Shown here: positions 32,046 to 41,084 of the stretch, in pieces
How positions within the stretch are numbered: the stretch's first letter is position 1
How the letters are laid out: every line of letters starts with the position of its first letter
DNA from: CAYUCJ01 sp049282265
GTDB taxonomy: Bacteria > Desulfobacterota > DSM-4660 > Desulfatiglandales > Desulfatiglandaceae
Assembly (NCBI GenBank): GCA_049282265.1
Contig: JBAPTR010000320.1
Coordinates: 1-52,637 of the forward strand
Reading direction: 5' to 3'
DNA length: 52,637 nt
Notes under the pieces: generated by a model
Told to the model about the DNA's origin: nothing
The model's input: the letters and a program-made list of their open reading frames with translations, nothing else
Databases searched by the model: none
Translations under genes and position numbers: made by a program

Positions 32046-32796
32046 TGATGAAAAGCAGCCCTTCTTAAGTCATCTTGAGGAATTGCGCAAGCGGCTCGTG
32101 GCCATCTTCATCGGAGTGGGTGCCGGTTTTGTGGTTTGTTATATCTTCTCCGACCAGCTTTTCAAGCTGCTGGTACTACCCCTGAAAGCCGTTTTGCCGG
32201 AAGGGGACAAGCTCATTTTTACGAACCTTCCCGAGATGTTCATTACCTATCTCAAGGTGTCCCTCATCGCCGGCGTACTTCTGACAGCCCCTTTCATCTT
32301 TTATCAGTTGTGGCTGTTTATCGCCCCGGGTCTTTACCGGCGCGAAAAGAAATACGTATTTCCCTTTGTGATTTTTTCCACCATTTTGTTCGTGGGGGGG
32401 GCACTGTTCGGCTATTTTGTGGTCTTCCCGTTCGGATTCAAATTTTTTATCGGCTTTTCCAACGATTACGTCAAGGCTCTCCCATCGGTCAAACAGTATT
32501 TTTCTTTTTCCATCAAGCTCCTGTTTGCATTTGGCGTTGTTTTCGAGTTGCCGCTGGTGGTTTTTTTTCTGGCCAAGATGGGTCTTATCACACCGGAGTT
32601 CCTAAAAAAACAGCGCAAGTACGCTGTTTTGCTTATCTTTATTGTGGCTGCCATCCTGACGCCCCCCGACGTGGCCACTCAGCTCATGATGGCAGTGCCC
32701 CTGCTCATCCTTTATGAAATCGGAATTATCGTTGCCAAAATAGCCCGGAAAAAAGAACCGGAAAAATCCGAAAATGACGATGAGGCTGAAACCTGA
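32038..32796 (+). CDS. tatC: twin-arginine translocase subunit TatC
   Basis: 252 residues from MNDDEKQPFLSHLEELRKRL, the standard TatC start; a longer open frame upstream runs inside tatB and is rejected. Six hydrophobic segments are visible, with FYQLWLFIAPGLYRREKKY after the second helix, a family signature carrying the signal-peptide-binding loop. The last 25 residues are charged. TatC recognises the RR signal. It converges on the LpoA-like gene, seven bases away. Confidence 0.96.
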   Translation: MNDDEKQPFLSHLEELRKRLVAIFIGVGAGFVVCYIFSDQLFKLLVLPLKAVLPEGDKLIFTNLPEMFITYLKVSLIAGVLLTAPFIFYQLWLFIAPGLYRREKKYVFPFVIFSTILFVGGALFGYFVVFPFGFKFFIGFSNDYVKALPSVKQYFSFSIKLLFAFGVVFELPLVVFFLAKMGLITPEFLKKQRKYAVLLIFIVAAILTPPDVATQLMMAVPLLILYEIGIIVAKIARKKEPEKSENDDEAET

Positions 32797-32803
32797 TAAC
32801 AGC

Positions 32804-34804
32804 TTATTCCAGTCCTCGCATAGGTTGGAGGACCGTCATGTGCCTGCCTGAAATCGTCAGGGCCAGCGGGATCTTCATAACTTCTCCCTGGGCGTCGAAT
32901 GTGATGTCTCCTGTCACCCCTTTGAAGGCCTGAACCTCCGGGATAGCCCTTTGAAGGTCCTTTCGGGTCTGGATCTCAGCGCGCCTCCTCATGAGGGCCT
33001 TGAGGAACCGAATGGTATCATAGCCAGTCGCCGCCAGGATGCCCGGCGTGGACTCGAAGCTTTCTTCATAGCCTTTGACAAACTCTCTGGTGAGAGGGTC
33101 CTGGCGCTTTCCGAAAAAGCCTGATGTAAAGATAGCCCCCTGGACATACTTGGCAGCCATTTCTATCAACTTGGGGGATTGCCAGAGGGATGTCCCGACC
33201 AGACGGACATCGGACACATCCTGATACATCAATTGCGGCGCAATCATGATAATTTTCTGGTAGTTATCCGGAATAAAGACCGCATCAAAATCGATGATGG
33301 GCTCGGGTTTCTCAGGTTCGATTTCGGTTTCCTCTTCAAAAGGGGTCCTCATCTCCCGGAGTTTTTTCACGACGGACGCGGGCCTGGGATAATAGAGGCC
33401 CGTCATTTTCTTGATGGGATCCGCAAAATCCGTCTGATCCGGCTCATACGACTCCACGGCTGTAATGCTTCCACCTGCCTCTTCCAGTCCATCCCAAAAC
33501 CGGTTCATAAGAAAGCGGCCGTAAGGGTTTTCCGGGTACAGAATAGCGAAACGCTTCAGGCCCAGTTGTTTCACGGCCACATTGAGGAGGGTCTTGATCT
33601 CCCGGCAGGGAACGAGAAAGTTTCGGAAAACCATGTCACCTTCACGGGTAATATCCTCTTTCTGCGTCATGGTGATAATGGGAATGCCCAATTCTTCCGC
33701 TTTCCGGGCCGATGCCAGTGACGCCTTGCTTGAAAGGGGTCCGATAATACCCATGGCGTGTTCTTTCTGAGCAAGTTCAGCCACCTGGGCTGATGCGACT
33801 TCCGACTTCCCTTGTGTGTCCTTGATAACCAGATCGATCCCTGGACCCTCCTCGCCGGTTTTCCTGAACAATCCCAGCCCCAGTTCAATACCGTTGAGGA
33901 CCTCCTGCCCGTATATGGCAAAGGGGCCACTCAGGGGCAGTAAGCAGCCGAAAACCCGTTTTTTAACCGAAAGTTCTGCGGTGATCCGGTCCAGTATGCC
34001 TTTTCCAAGGGTGACCCACTTCTGTTCAGGTGTGGCCCTGACCAGGGCCATGGCGGCTTTTCTGGCATTGAGAAGGTCGCCCGTGCTGAGATAGAGTGAT
34101 GCTATCCTGTAGTAGATTCGAGGGGCAAGATCTGTTTGTTCGGCATAAACCGCAAAACGCTCAAGGGTCTGCACATCCCCGCCATCAATCATTTTCCCCA
34201 GTTTTTTCAGGAGTTCCGACTGCAGGTGCGCATCGCCCCCACTTATTTTCTTCGCCTGAACCCACCAGTAAAAGGCCTGGTCCCGGTTGCCCAGAAGCAG
34301 GTTATCAAGACCGAGTATATGGAGGACCTTCGCCTCCAGGGTATGCCCACGGTATGCCCTGATCCACTGGAGGGCCTGATCGCGGGAATCGGCATATTGT
34401 CCAATGCCGTAAAGGATATCGACGACCTGGTAACGAACTTCGGCAAGGCGGGGATCATCAGGGTGTTGGGCAACCAACCTCTCATAGTACTTGAGGGCCT
34501 CCTTCAACTCCCCTCTCTGTGAATAGATCTCCCCCATTCGGTACAAAGCGGGCCCGGAATTCGTTCCCAGCGGTTGTTTTTCCAGATAGGTCGCATAAGA
34601 TTCCAGAGCTTTGTCAAGTGCACCTTTTTTGAAAAATGCCTCTGCCAGTTCATAATCGTCCGGCACCGGGACCTCAGGTTGGAAGGTCTTCACCTGCTTC
34701 GGGGCAGCGACACTGACCGGTTTCTGTTGGGCGCATCCCTGCAAAAAAAAGGCTACCCCCACCAAAATGATGGAGATAGCCCGATACGATGGTATGGTCT
34801 TCAT
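32804..34804 (-). CDS. LpoA-like lipoprotein (penicillin-binding protein activator family)
   Basis: 666 residues. Signal and lipobox ILVGVAFFLQGC put the lipid-bearing Cys at 24. Residues about 50-260 are TPR-like helical repeats (AEAFFKKGALDKALESYATY). From about 285 a periplasmic binding-protein fold begins with GCLLPLSGPFAIYGQEVLNG and runs to the end. TPR plus type I PBP fold is the layout of LpoA, which activates PBP1a from the outer membrane. It starts two bases after the dnaK stop, so it may share the grpE-dnaK transcript. Confidence 0.85.
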   Translation of the reverse strand: MKTIPSYRAISIILVGVAFFLQGCAQQKPVSVAAPKQVKTFQPEVPVPDDYELAEAFFKKGALDKALESYATYLEKQPLGTNSGPALYRMGEIYSQRGELKEALKYYERLVAQHPDDPRLAEVRYQVVDILYGIGQYADSRDQALQWIRAYRGHTLEAKVLHILGLDNLLLGNRDQAFYWWVQAKKISGGDAHLQSELLKKLGKMIDGGDVQTLERFAVYAEQTDLAPRIYYRIASLYLSTGDLLNARKAAMALVRATPEQKWVTLGKGILDRITAELSVKKRVFGCLLPLSGPFAIYGQEVLNGIELGLGLFRKTGEEGPGIDLVIKDTQGKSEVASAQVAELAQKEHAMGIIGPLSSKASLASARKAEELGIPIITMTQKEDITREGDMVFRNFLVPCREIKTLLNVAVKQLGLKRFAILYPENPYGRFLMNRFWDGLEEAGGSITAVESYEPDQTDFADPIKKMTGLYYPRPASVVKKLREMRTPFEEETEIEPEKPEPIIDFDAVFIPDNYQKIIMIAPQLMYQDVSDVRLVGTSLWQSPKLIEMAAKYVQGAIFTSGFFGKRQDPLTREFVKGYEESFESTPGILAATGYDTIRFLKALMRRRAEIQTRKDLQRAIPEVQAFKGVTGDITFDAQGEVMKIPLALTISGRHMTVLQPMRGLE

Positions 34805-34806
34805 CG

Positions 34807-36723
34807 TTATTTCTTCACTTCCTCAAAATCGGCATCGACCACGTCTTCCTCCTGGGAGGCGCTACCTCCTGCAGCCGCATCACCTGCGCCCCCTGCCTGG
34901 GCCTGCTGCTGTTGCTGGCTTGCCTGGGCGTACATAGTCTCGGCCAGCTTGTGAGCGGCCTGTGTCAACTCGTCGCTCAAACGCTTGATCTCATCAATAT
35001 TATCACCTTCCATGGCTTTTTTCAACTTTTCAATAGCCTGACTGATTTGATCCTTTGTGCCATCATCCACCTTGTCCCCCACTTCCTTGATGGACTTCTC
35101 AGTGGTATAGATAAGGGAGTCCGCCATATTTCGGGCATCCACAAGTGCACGCTTTTTCTTGTCTTCCTCGAGGTGTGCCTCGGCATCTTTCACCAGCTGA
35201 TTTATCTCTTCCTCGCTCAGACCGCTTGATGCCGTTATCTCGATAGACTGTTCCTTTCCGGTTCCCATGTCTTTTGCCGAGACATGAACAATACCGTTCG
35301 CATCGATATCAAAAGCGACCTCGATCTGAGGAATACCGCGAGGTGCCGCAGGAATCCCCACCAGCTGGAAGCGGCCGAGGGTCTTGTTATTGGCCGCCAT
35401 CTCTCGTTCACCCTGGAGGACGTGAATTTCAACGGCCGGCTGATTGTCCGCGGCAGTGGAAAATATCTGACTCTTCCTGGAGGGTATGGTGGTGTTCTTT
35501 TCAATGAGCTTGGTAAAGACACCTCCAAGCGTTTCGATTCCGAGGGACAGGGGCGTCACATCCAGCAGAAGGACATCTTTCACGTCCCCGCGTAACACAC
35601 CGCCCTGGATGGCTGCTCCAATGGCAACGACCTCGTCGGGGTTGACCCCTCTGTTCGGCTCTTTGCCGAAAATCTCTTTGACCTTTTGCTGTACTCTGGG
35701 CATTCGGGTCATGCCGCCCACCAGAATAATCTCGTCGAGGTCGGTCGCACTCAGGCCGGCATCTTTCAAGGCCATATTGCAGGGACCCACAACCTTCGCC
35801 ACCAGATCATCAACCAGGGCCTCCAGTTTTGCCCGGGTGAGTTTTATGTTCAGATGCTTCGGTCCGGAGGCATCCGCCGTAATAAAGGGCAGATTGATGT
35901 CCGTTTCCGTGGAGCCGGAAAGCTCCATTTTCGCCTTTTCCGCGGCTTCCTTCAACCTCTGGAGGGCCATTTTGTCGTTTCGCAGATCGATACCCTGGTC
36001 TTTTTTGAATTCGCCTGCAAGGTAGTCCAGCACCCTGAGATCGAAGTCCTCGCCGCCGAGATGCGTGTCGCCGTTGGTGGATTTCACCTCAAATACACCC
36101 TCGCCGATCTCCAAAACCGATATATCAAACGTGCCGCCGCCAAGGTCAAAAACGGCAATCTTCTTGTCGCCTTTCTTGTCCACACCATAGGCCAGAGATG
36201 CAGCGGTAGGTTCGTTGATGATCCGCTCCACCTTGAGCCCCGCAATGCGCCCGGCATCTTTCGTGGCTTGTCTCTGGTTGTCATTAAAATAGGCAGGGAC
36301 GGTGATGACGGCCTCCTCCACCTTCTCCCCTAAGTAGTCTTCCGCCGTTTGCCTCATCTTCTGCAAAATCATGGCGGAAATTTCCGCTGGACTGTAATCC
36401 TTACCCCTGATGGACACGTGGGCGTCTCCATTTCCAGCCTGGCTGATCTTGTAGGGAAGGACTTCTTTATCTTTCTGAACCTCTGTTGAACTGTATTTAC
36501 GACCGATCATTCTCTTGACCGCAAACACGGTGTTTTCCGGGTTGGTTACGGCCTGCCTCTTGGCTGTCTGGCCGACGAGTTTCTCGCCATTATCCGTAAA
36601 CGCCACCATAGAGGGTGTGGTCCGGCTCCCTTCCGCATTGGCGATAACAACAGGATCACCGCCTTCCATGACAGCCACACAAGAGTTTGTTGTTCCAAGA
36701 TCAATACCTATGATTCTTCCCAT
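34807..36723 (-). CDS. dnaK: chaperone DnaK (Hsp70)
   Basis: 638 residues from MGRIIGIDLGTTNSCVAV, preceded by GAAGGAGGCAAC; an ATG nine codons upstream covers this ribosome site and is rejected. The nucleotide domain shows DLGGGTFDISVL and ILVGGMTRMP; the linker DVLLLDVTPLSLGIET leads to the substrate domain. The C-terminus is a Gln/Gly/Ala-rich stretch ending in EEDVVDADFEEVKK, typical of DnaK. It follows grpE by 50 bases. No dnaJ or hrcA is nearby. Confidence 0.98.
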   Translation of the reverse strand: MGRIIGIDLGTTNSCVAVMEGGDPVVIANAEGSRTTPSMVAFTDNGEKLVGQTAKRQAVTNPENTVFAVKRMIGRKYSSTEVQKDKEVLPYKISQAGNGDAHVSIRGKDYSPAEISAMILQKMRQTAEDYLGEKVEEAVITVPAYFNDNQRQATKDAGRIAGLKVERIINEPTAASLAYGVDKKGDKKIAVFDLGGGTFDISVLEIGEGVFEVKSTNGDTHLGGEDFDLRVLDYLAGEFKKDQGIDLRNDKMALQRLKEAAEKAKMELSGSTETDINLPFITADASGPKHLNIKLTRAKLEALVDDLVAKVVGPCNMALKDAGLSATDLDEIILVGGMTRMPRVQQKVKEIFGKEPNRGVNPDEVVAIGAAIQGGVLRGDVKDVLLLDVTPLSLGIETLGGVFTKLIEKNTTIPSRKSQIFSTAADNQPAVEIHVLQGEREMAANNKTLGRFQLVGIPAAPRGIPQIEVAFDIDANGIVHVSAKDMGTGKEQSIEITASSGLSEEEINQLVKDAEAHLEEDKKKRALVDARNMADSLIYTTEKSIKEVGDKVDDGTKDQISQAIEKLKKAMEGDNIDEIKRLSDELTQAAHKLAETMYAQASQQQQQAQAGGAGDAAAGGSASQEEDVVDADFEEVKK

Positions 36724-36773
36724 TTTCTTGTTGCCTCCTTCATATAGCAAATCAACTTCATTTTATAAGATAA

Positions 36774-37418
36774 CTATTCCGCAGTGTTTTCGACACACGC
36801 CGGACTTTTTTTGTTCACAACCACCATGGCGGGTCTCAACAATCTTTGGTTCAACAGATAGCCCTTCTGCAGTTCCTGCAGGACCATCCCGGGTTCCCGG
36901 CCCTTTTCTTCCATTTCGCTGACCGCATGATGGTAATTGGGGTCAAATGCCTCCCCCCGCGCTTTCACTGCCTCCATGCCCGCCTTCTCCAGGGCACCCT
37001 TTAATCCTTTCAGCGTCAGTTCCACGCCTTCCGTCAAAGCAGAAAGGCAATTCTCATCGGTGGCGGCGCAGTGGGAAATGGCCTGTTCCATGGCGTCAAG
37101 GACTGGGAGCAAATCCTTTATCAGAGATTCATTGGAAAATTTGATCCAATCTTCCTTTTCCCTCTGGGTGCGTTTCTTGAGGTTCTCCATATCCGCTTGC
37201 GATCTGAGGTAGAGGGCGTAGTTCTTTTCTGCGGATTCATTCAACTCATTGGCCGTCTGGATCAGTTCCGCTTTTGTCATTTTTTCAAAACGCTTGTCAT
37301 CGATAGCCTTTTCGCCCGCGGTGCACTCATCTGCACTCGATTTCTCGTCGTTACGGTCTTGCGCAATATTTGCCTTGATGGTGTTTTCGTCTTTCTTTAC
37401 GGCGTTTGCATGATCCAT
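36774..37418 (-). CDS. grpE: nucleotide exchange factor GrpE
   Basis: 214 residues. A charged, probably disordered N-terminus (1-50) precedes the long coiled coil containing YLRSQADMENLKKRTQRE, then the beta domain near the C-terminus (FDPNYHHAVSEME, VLQELQKGYLLNQRLLRPAMV). It releases ADP from DnaK. GAGGTGAGG lies upstream of the ATG. The sequence is unusually rich in Cys for GrpE (CTAGE, HCAATDENC, PACVE). Confidence 0.96.
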   Translation of the reverse strand: MDHANAVKKDENTIKANIAQDRNDEKSSADECTAGEKAIDDKRFEKMTKAELIQTANELNESAEKNYALYLRSQADMENLKKRTQREKEDWIKFSNESLIKDLLPVLDAMEQAISHCAATDENCLSALTEGVELTLKGLKGALEKAGMEAVKARGEAFDPNYHHAVSEMEEKGREPGMVLQELQKGYLLNQRLLRPAMVVVNKKSPACVENTAE

Positions 37419-37491
37419 CCGTCTAAAACCTCACCTCAATCTCTCCACTATCCTGATTTCAGGACGGTGTTTGCCAAAAGCATTATGCGAT

Positions 37492-37520
37492 ACATTAAGC
37501 ATCGCCCACAGGCTTGTCAA
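37492..37520 (-). promoter_or_regulatory. promoter for grpE-dnaK
   Basis: Minus strand TTGACA (37515-37520), 17 bases, TAATGT (37492-37497), about 75 bases before grpE. The -35 lies in GTCTTGACA, which also resembles the sigma-32 -35 (CTTGA), but no CCCAT-type -10 follows. No CIRCE inverted repeat is present. Confidence 0.5.
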
Positions 37521-37706
37521 GACGGACTCAAGAGACTTTCCATGATTTATTTAAGGCATATTCGGCACTGGAAAGGTGTCACTCGAAAGGCACAAATCCA
37601 GTACTGACGGAGGAGCGGGAAAGGGTAGTCTAAGCCGAATAAACCCGCCGGAGGGGGACAAGCCGGGAATAAAGAAATGTCAAAACTCAAATCTGGTCTT
37701 AGGATA

Positions 37707-38600
37707 CTAAAGGGTTGACCCGGTAAGCCGCTCGAGAGCCTCCACATACTTGTCACGGGTTTTTTGAATGATTTCGGCGGGCAGTTTCGGTGGCGGCGGG
37801 GATTTCGGCCAGTCCAACCCCAGCAGGTAGTCCCTCAGAAACTGCTTGTCAAAGCTCCGTTGGGCCCTTCCCGGCTGATAGTCATCCATGGGCCAAAAAC
37901 GGGAAGAATCGGGCGTCATGACCTCATCAATCAGTATCAGACGGTCGTCCAGAACCCCGAACTCAAACTTGGTGTCGGCTATGATGATGCCTTTTTGGGC
38001 GGCAAACGCTCGGCCCAAATCGTAGATCCGCAGGCTGAGGCTCCGAACCGCTTCAGCCATTTCTTTCCCGAGCAGGTCAACCGTCTGCGCATAGGATATG
38101 TTCTCATCATGCATACCGTCTTCGGCCTTTGTGGACGGAGTGAATAGGGGTTCAGGAAGTTGATCGGATTCCTTCAATCCTTCGGGCAGAGATATACCAC
38201 AAATTCTGCCTTGAGAGCGGTACTCATTCCATCCGGAACCGGACAGATAGCCTCTCACAATACACTCCACCGGCAGGGGACTCGCTTTCCTGACCAGCAT
38301 GCTTCTTGCTTCCAGCGCCTTCGAATACTTGCTGCATGGCTCCGGGTAACGGGCGGGATCCGTGCTCACCAGATGGTTTTCGATAACCGATGCAAGCTTT
38401 TCAAACCAGAAGAGGGAGATTTGGGTCAATACTTTACCCTTGTCCGGGATCGGATCATCCATGATGACATCAAAAGCGGAGATGCGGTCACTGGCAACAA
38501 TCAGCAGTTTTTCATCGACTTCATAGATGTCACGGACTTTTCCTCTTTTCAATAAAGACAGTTCAGGGAAATGGCTTTCCCTCATAATGGTAGAAGTCAT
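37707..38600 (-). CDS. purC: phosphoribosylaminoimidazole-succinocarboxamide synthase
   Basis: 297 residues, the longer (yeast-like) SAICAR synthetase form. N-terminal LLKRGKVRDIYEVDEKLLIVASDRISAFD is diagnostic (quoted in part: RGKVRDIYEV and SDRISAFDV), with VECIVRGYLSGSGW and IADTKFEFG later. It joins CAIR and aspartate in purine synthesis. It stands alone between a divergent small gene and grpE. Confidence 0.97.
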   Translation of the reverse strand: MTSTIMRESHFPELSLLKRGKVRDIYEVDEKLLIVASDRISAFDVIMDDPIPDKGKVLTQISLFWFEKLASVIENHLVSTDPARYPEPCSKYSKALEARSMLVRKASPLPVECIVRGYLSGSGWNEYRSQGRICGISLPEGLKESDQLPEPLFTPSTKAEDGMHDENISYAQTVDLLGKEMAEAVRSLSLRIYDLGRAFAAQKGIIIADTKFEFGVLDDRLILIDEVMTPDSSRFWPMDDYQPGRAQRSFDKQFLRDYLLGLDWPKSPPPPKLPAEIIQKTRDKYVEALERLTGSTL

Positions 38601-38662
38601 ACTTCACCCTCCCTCCGTAGTTACAACCACCCTGATGAACGGGCGAACATAGAAAATTGTAA

Positions 38663-38691
38663 ATTTAATAGTGAACGGTTCTGAAAGTCAA
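38663..38691 (-). promoter_or_regulatory. promoter for purC
   Basis: Minus strand TTGACT (38686-38691), 17 bases, TTAAAT (38663-38668), about 60 bases before the ATG. No PurR-like palindrome was recognised. Confidence 0.45.
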
Positions 38692-38752
38692 GGACCTTTG
38701 ATGTTTATTGAACGCTTTCACACGGCCGTTTGGGCATTGAATAAAAACAGGA

Positions 38753-38780
38753 TTGATATTTTCTGCGAGTGCGCTATTAA
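38753..38780 (+). promoter_or_regulatory. promoter for the small conserved protein at 38813
   Basis: TTGATA (38753-38758), 16 bases, TATTAA (38775-38780). It leaves about 25 bases to the ATG at 38813. Confidence 0.35.
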
Positions 38781-38812
38781 TAGGACATACAGATCAGGGA
38801 AGAGGAGCAGCA

Positions 38813-39088
38813 ATGGAATTACCGGGCGAACAGACCGAACTCATGGACGCAATTCTCCTTTTGGAGAGGATGATCGATCAGATGCATGCACAATTTGACA
38901 ATTACCGCCACGGTGAAATTCATGTGTTGCCGGATTGGCAGCGTTTTGAAAGGCAACTCCTGTTTTTTTCCCGGAGGCGGCCCCATTCCCTGGAACTTTC
39001 AAATCAGTTGGACCGGGTCCTTTTCAAATTCCAGGCGCGAAAAAGGGTTTGGTTGAGATGGGCAGAGGAATTTCATCAACAAAAGTGA
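38813..39088 (+). CDS. small conserved hypothetical protein
   Basis: 91 residues from ATG 38813, preceded by AAGAGGAG; the frame is open further upstream but that part covers the promoter. The product is soluble, mostly helical and charged: AILLLERMIDQMHAQFDNYR at the start and FSRRRPHSLELSNQLDRVLF, FQARKRVWLRW at the end. I do not recognise a family. It lies divergent to purC and its stop is three bases from the end of the convergent lytic transglycosylase. Strong ribosome site and coding-like composition support a real gene. Confidence 0.6.
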   Translation: MELPGEQTELMDAILLLERMIDQMHAQFDNYRHGEIHVLPDWQRFERQLLFFSRRRPHSLELSNQLDRVLFKFQARKRVWLRWAEEFHQQK

Positions 39089-39091
39089 CGT

Positions 39092-40492
39092 TCACCCCCC
39101 TTTGCGCAGACCTGAATCAGGCAACCCCGCCCTTTTAAGATATTCCCGGTAATAACGCAGCACCCTGTTTCGATAGGACACGGTCTCCGGGTATGGCGGA
39201 AGCCCGTTGTATTTCTTGACGGCACGGGAACCGGCATTGTAGGCGGCAAGGGCTAGACTTATGTCTCCTTTCTGCTGCTTCAGTAATTCGGCAAACAACC
39301 TGTACCCACCCTCTATGGCCTTTTGGGGATTCAGACGGTCATCCCGAGCCTCTTGGAGGAGTTCCAGCCTGTAGCGTCTGTAAGACGCAACCCATTTTTC
39401 CCTGAATGCAATGGCCTGCTGCATCTCCTGGCAGGCTCTCCGGGCATCATCTTCCACACAATATTCTTCCGGCTTGCTGATCAGTGCCATAGCCTTTGCC
39501 TTCAGCCTTCGCTCTTTCAACATGAATTCCCTGGCCTCTTCGAAATAAGGGGGGCTGAAAATCGTGCTCATACCAAGCAATTTTCCTGTACTTGGCATGA
39601 TCTGGGTAATACCAGCCGCACCCACATAGGAAACGGCCTTTGGATCGAAACGCGATTCCTGCCTCATCAGGGCTAGAAAAAGCAGGGGTTCAGCCGCGTA
39701 TTTCCCATCGCCATAGCGTTTCAAGAATGGCTCAAGCAAAGAAAAATAGCGCGATTCTGTTTTACCGAGGAAATCTTTCAGGGTCCCGGGACTTCTCTCA
39801 AATTCCTTTCCTCCAAATTTGTCCAGATCGAAGGCTTTCAGATCTTCAGGTTTTGCTTTCCGGACATAGCAATTGAAAACATAGTTGACAAAACCCACAT
39901 TTTCAGACGTAAGAGGGTACCCGTCAAGAGGTTCGATTCCAAGGCATTGATTATAGACCTGGCCCAGTGCATCTCTCAAATTCCGTCCATACCTCTTCAA
40001 GGCCTTCTTGATAAGATCCTGGAGAAGAACCGAACATTTGGACTTATCGAAGCGTTCATCCTTGTTGACCATCAGGGTCGCACGGTAGTTCTTGAGCAGT
40101 TCTTCGGCAGACCGCATCGTCTTTTGGTAGAGGCAGGCGGAGCGTGATACCATGGCCACATATTCACCCGATGCATTTTCCTGGGCTCCGGTACTCATGC
40201 CGTTGATGGCATCTTCAAGAAACGCTTCCGCCTGTTCAAAGAGATCCCGCGATTTCAGGTAGTCTTTATCCACGTAGGCCTTCATACCAAAAGATTGGGC
40301 GACCTCCGGAGGGATCCGAAGGAACCCCTCTTCTGCCCTGTAGGACCCGTCTTCCAGGCTGGATTCATGAACCTTCAGATTATAGGCAAAAACAGCTTCG
40401 ATCAGTGGTGAGTAATCAGGTTCCGCCCCAGCATTTGAGGGAAGGATGAGAATAATCAAAAACAGTATTTTGAGACCAGTGGCGAAGGACAT
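39092..40492 (-). CDS. lytic transglycosylase (SLT domain)
   Basis: About 466 residues from ATG 40492 (MSFATGLKILFLIILILP), which has GGAG upstream; ATGs 27-30 bases upstream are alternatives. A signal peptide ends near PSNAGA. The C-terminal third is an SLT goose-lysozyme-like domain: LMRQESRFDPKAV with catalytic Glu279, GAAGITQIMPSTGKLLG, and late LALAAYNAGSRAV. It cleaves peptidoglycan to anhydro-muropeptides. The N-terminal 250 residues have no recognised domain; a Cys/Lys-rich helical region is seen. An insert of about 65 residues (333-400) splits the SLT motifs. Confidence 0.88.
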   Translation of the reverse strand: MSFATGLKILFLIILILPSNAGAEPDYSPLIEAVFAYNLKVHESSLEDGSYRAEEGFLRIPPEVAQSFGMKAYVDKDYLKSRDLFEQAEAFLEDAINGMSTGAQENASGEYVAMVSRSACLYQKTMRSAEELLKNYRATLMVNKDERFDKSKCSVLLQDLIKKALKRYGRNLRDALGQVYNQCLGIEPLDGYPLTSENVGFVNYVFNCYVRKAKPEDLKAFDLDKFGGKEFERSPGTLKDFLGKTESRYFSLLEPFLKRYGDGKYAAEPLLFLALMRQESRFDPKAVSYVGAAGITQIMPSTGKLLGMSTIFSPPYFEEAREFMLKERRLKAKAMALISKPEEYCVEDDARRACQEMQQAIAFREKWVASYRRYRLELLQEARDDRLNPQKAIEGGYRLFAELLKQQKGDISLALAAYNAGSRAVKKYNGLPPYPETVSYRNRVLRYYREYLKRAGLPDSGLRKGG

Positions 40493-40693
40493 TCCTTTCT
40501 TTTCTCCAGCTAAATTCATCATGTCGTTGGTGCTCCAAACGTGCTGCGGGCGCATATTAATGCAACAACTGGAAGAGAAATGCCCTCACCGGAAAAGTTT
40601 ACGGGTTTGCAGCAGGAAATTTCGCTCATGTTCGGGGTGATTCTAGCAAAAATGCGGACAACAATAAAGGCATTGTTTCAGCAAAAAAATATT

Positions 40694-40722
40694 TTGACAG
40701 GTGAAAGCTCAGCTGCTATATT
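40694..40722 (+). promoter_or_regulatory. promoter for the tRNA-Lys / tRNA-Glu group
   Basis: TTGACA (40694-40699), 17 bases, TATATT (40717-40722), twelve bases before the tRNA. This is among the strongest sigma-70 matches in the window. Confidence 0.7.
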
Positions 40723-40734
40723 ACTTTCTTCCTA

Positions 40735-40811
40735 GGGCCGTTAGCTCAGTTTGGTAGAGCAGCGGACTTTTAATCCGTTGGTCGCGAGTTCGATTCTCGC
40801 ACGACCCACCA
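40735..40811 (+). tRNA. tRNA-Lys(TTT)
   Basis: 77 bases with CCA. Anticodon stem CGGAC(T)/ATCCG region with loop reading TTT, T stem GCGAG/CTCGC. In the acceptor, GGGCCGT faces ACGACCC, which leaves a C4-A69 mismatch; the usual lysine tRNA has T4-A69 (GGGTCGT). Everything else is normal. Confidence 0.94.
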
Positions 40812-40893
40812 ATTTTGGAGCCAAGGACCTCATCTGGGGCAAAAGCCCCGACGGTGACCATTTACCAACTATCTACATTCTTTTGTCGATAGT

Positions 40894-40971
40894 GTCCCCA
40901 TCGTCTAGTTCGGTCCAGGACACTGGCCTTTCACGCCAGTAACGTGGGTTCAAATCCCGCTGGGGACGCCA
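40894..40971 (+). tRNA. tRNA-Glu(TTC)
   Basis: 78 bases with CCA. Acceptor GTCCCCA/TGGGGAC, D arm GTCT...AGGAC, anticodon stem CTGGC/GCCAG with loop CTTTCAC (TTC), discriminator G. A GGGGC-AAAA-GCCCC hairpin (40836-40849) lies between it and tRNA-Lys. Confidence 0.96.
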
Positions 40972-41016
40972 TTTCTCTTTTGACGGGCTGCTCATCCGAG
41001 TGGCCCGTTTCTTTTC
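40940..41016 (+). repeat. tandem duplication, unit 1: tRNA-Glu 3' end plus terminator
   Basis: TAACGTGGGTTCAAATCCCG onward, through the tRNA 3' end and CTTTTGACGGGCTGCTC to TTTCTTTTC. It is almost identical to 41054-41131 (one base indel and one or two substitutions). The units are about 115 bases apart. Confidence 0.85.
40982..41015 (+). terminator. terminator of tRNA-Glu, copy 1
   Basis: Stem ACGGGC/GCCCGT with a loop of about 14 bases, followed by TTCTTTT. Confidence 0.7.
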
Positions 41017-41084
41017 TAATTCGTGCCCAGGACATCCCGCTTCTCAAGCGGGATAACGTGGGTTCAAATCCCGCTGGGGACGCC
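41013..41084 (+). pseudogene. broken tRNA-Glu(CTC)
   Basis: The 3' two thirds are a tRNA: AGGAC, an anticodon hairpin TCCCGC-TTCTCAA-GCGGGA with anticodon CTC, the variable region, T stem GTGGG/CCCGC and acceptor 3' strand TGGGGAC with GCCA. The 5' acceptor strand is missing: TTTCTTTTC, the end of the preceding terminator, stands where GTCCCCA should be. The anticodon stem looks one pair longer than that of tRNA-Glu(TTC). It cannot form a normal acceptor stem and so is probably not functional. Confidence 0.75.

Noticed and set aside
37419..37706. CIRCE/HrcA operator before grpE-dnaK
   Set aside because: No TTAGCACTC-N9-GAGTGCTAA-like repeat is present.
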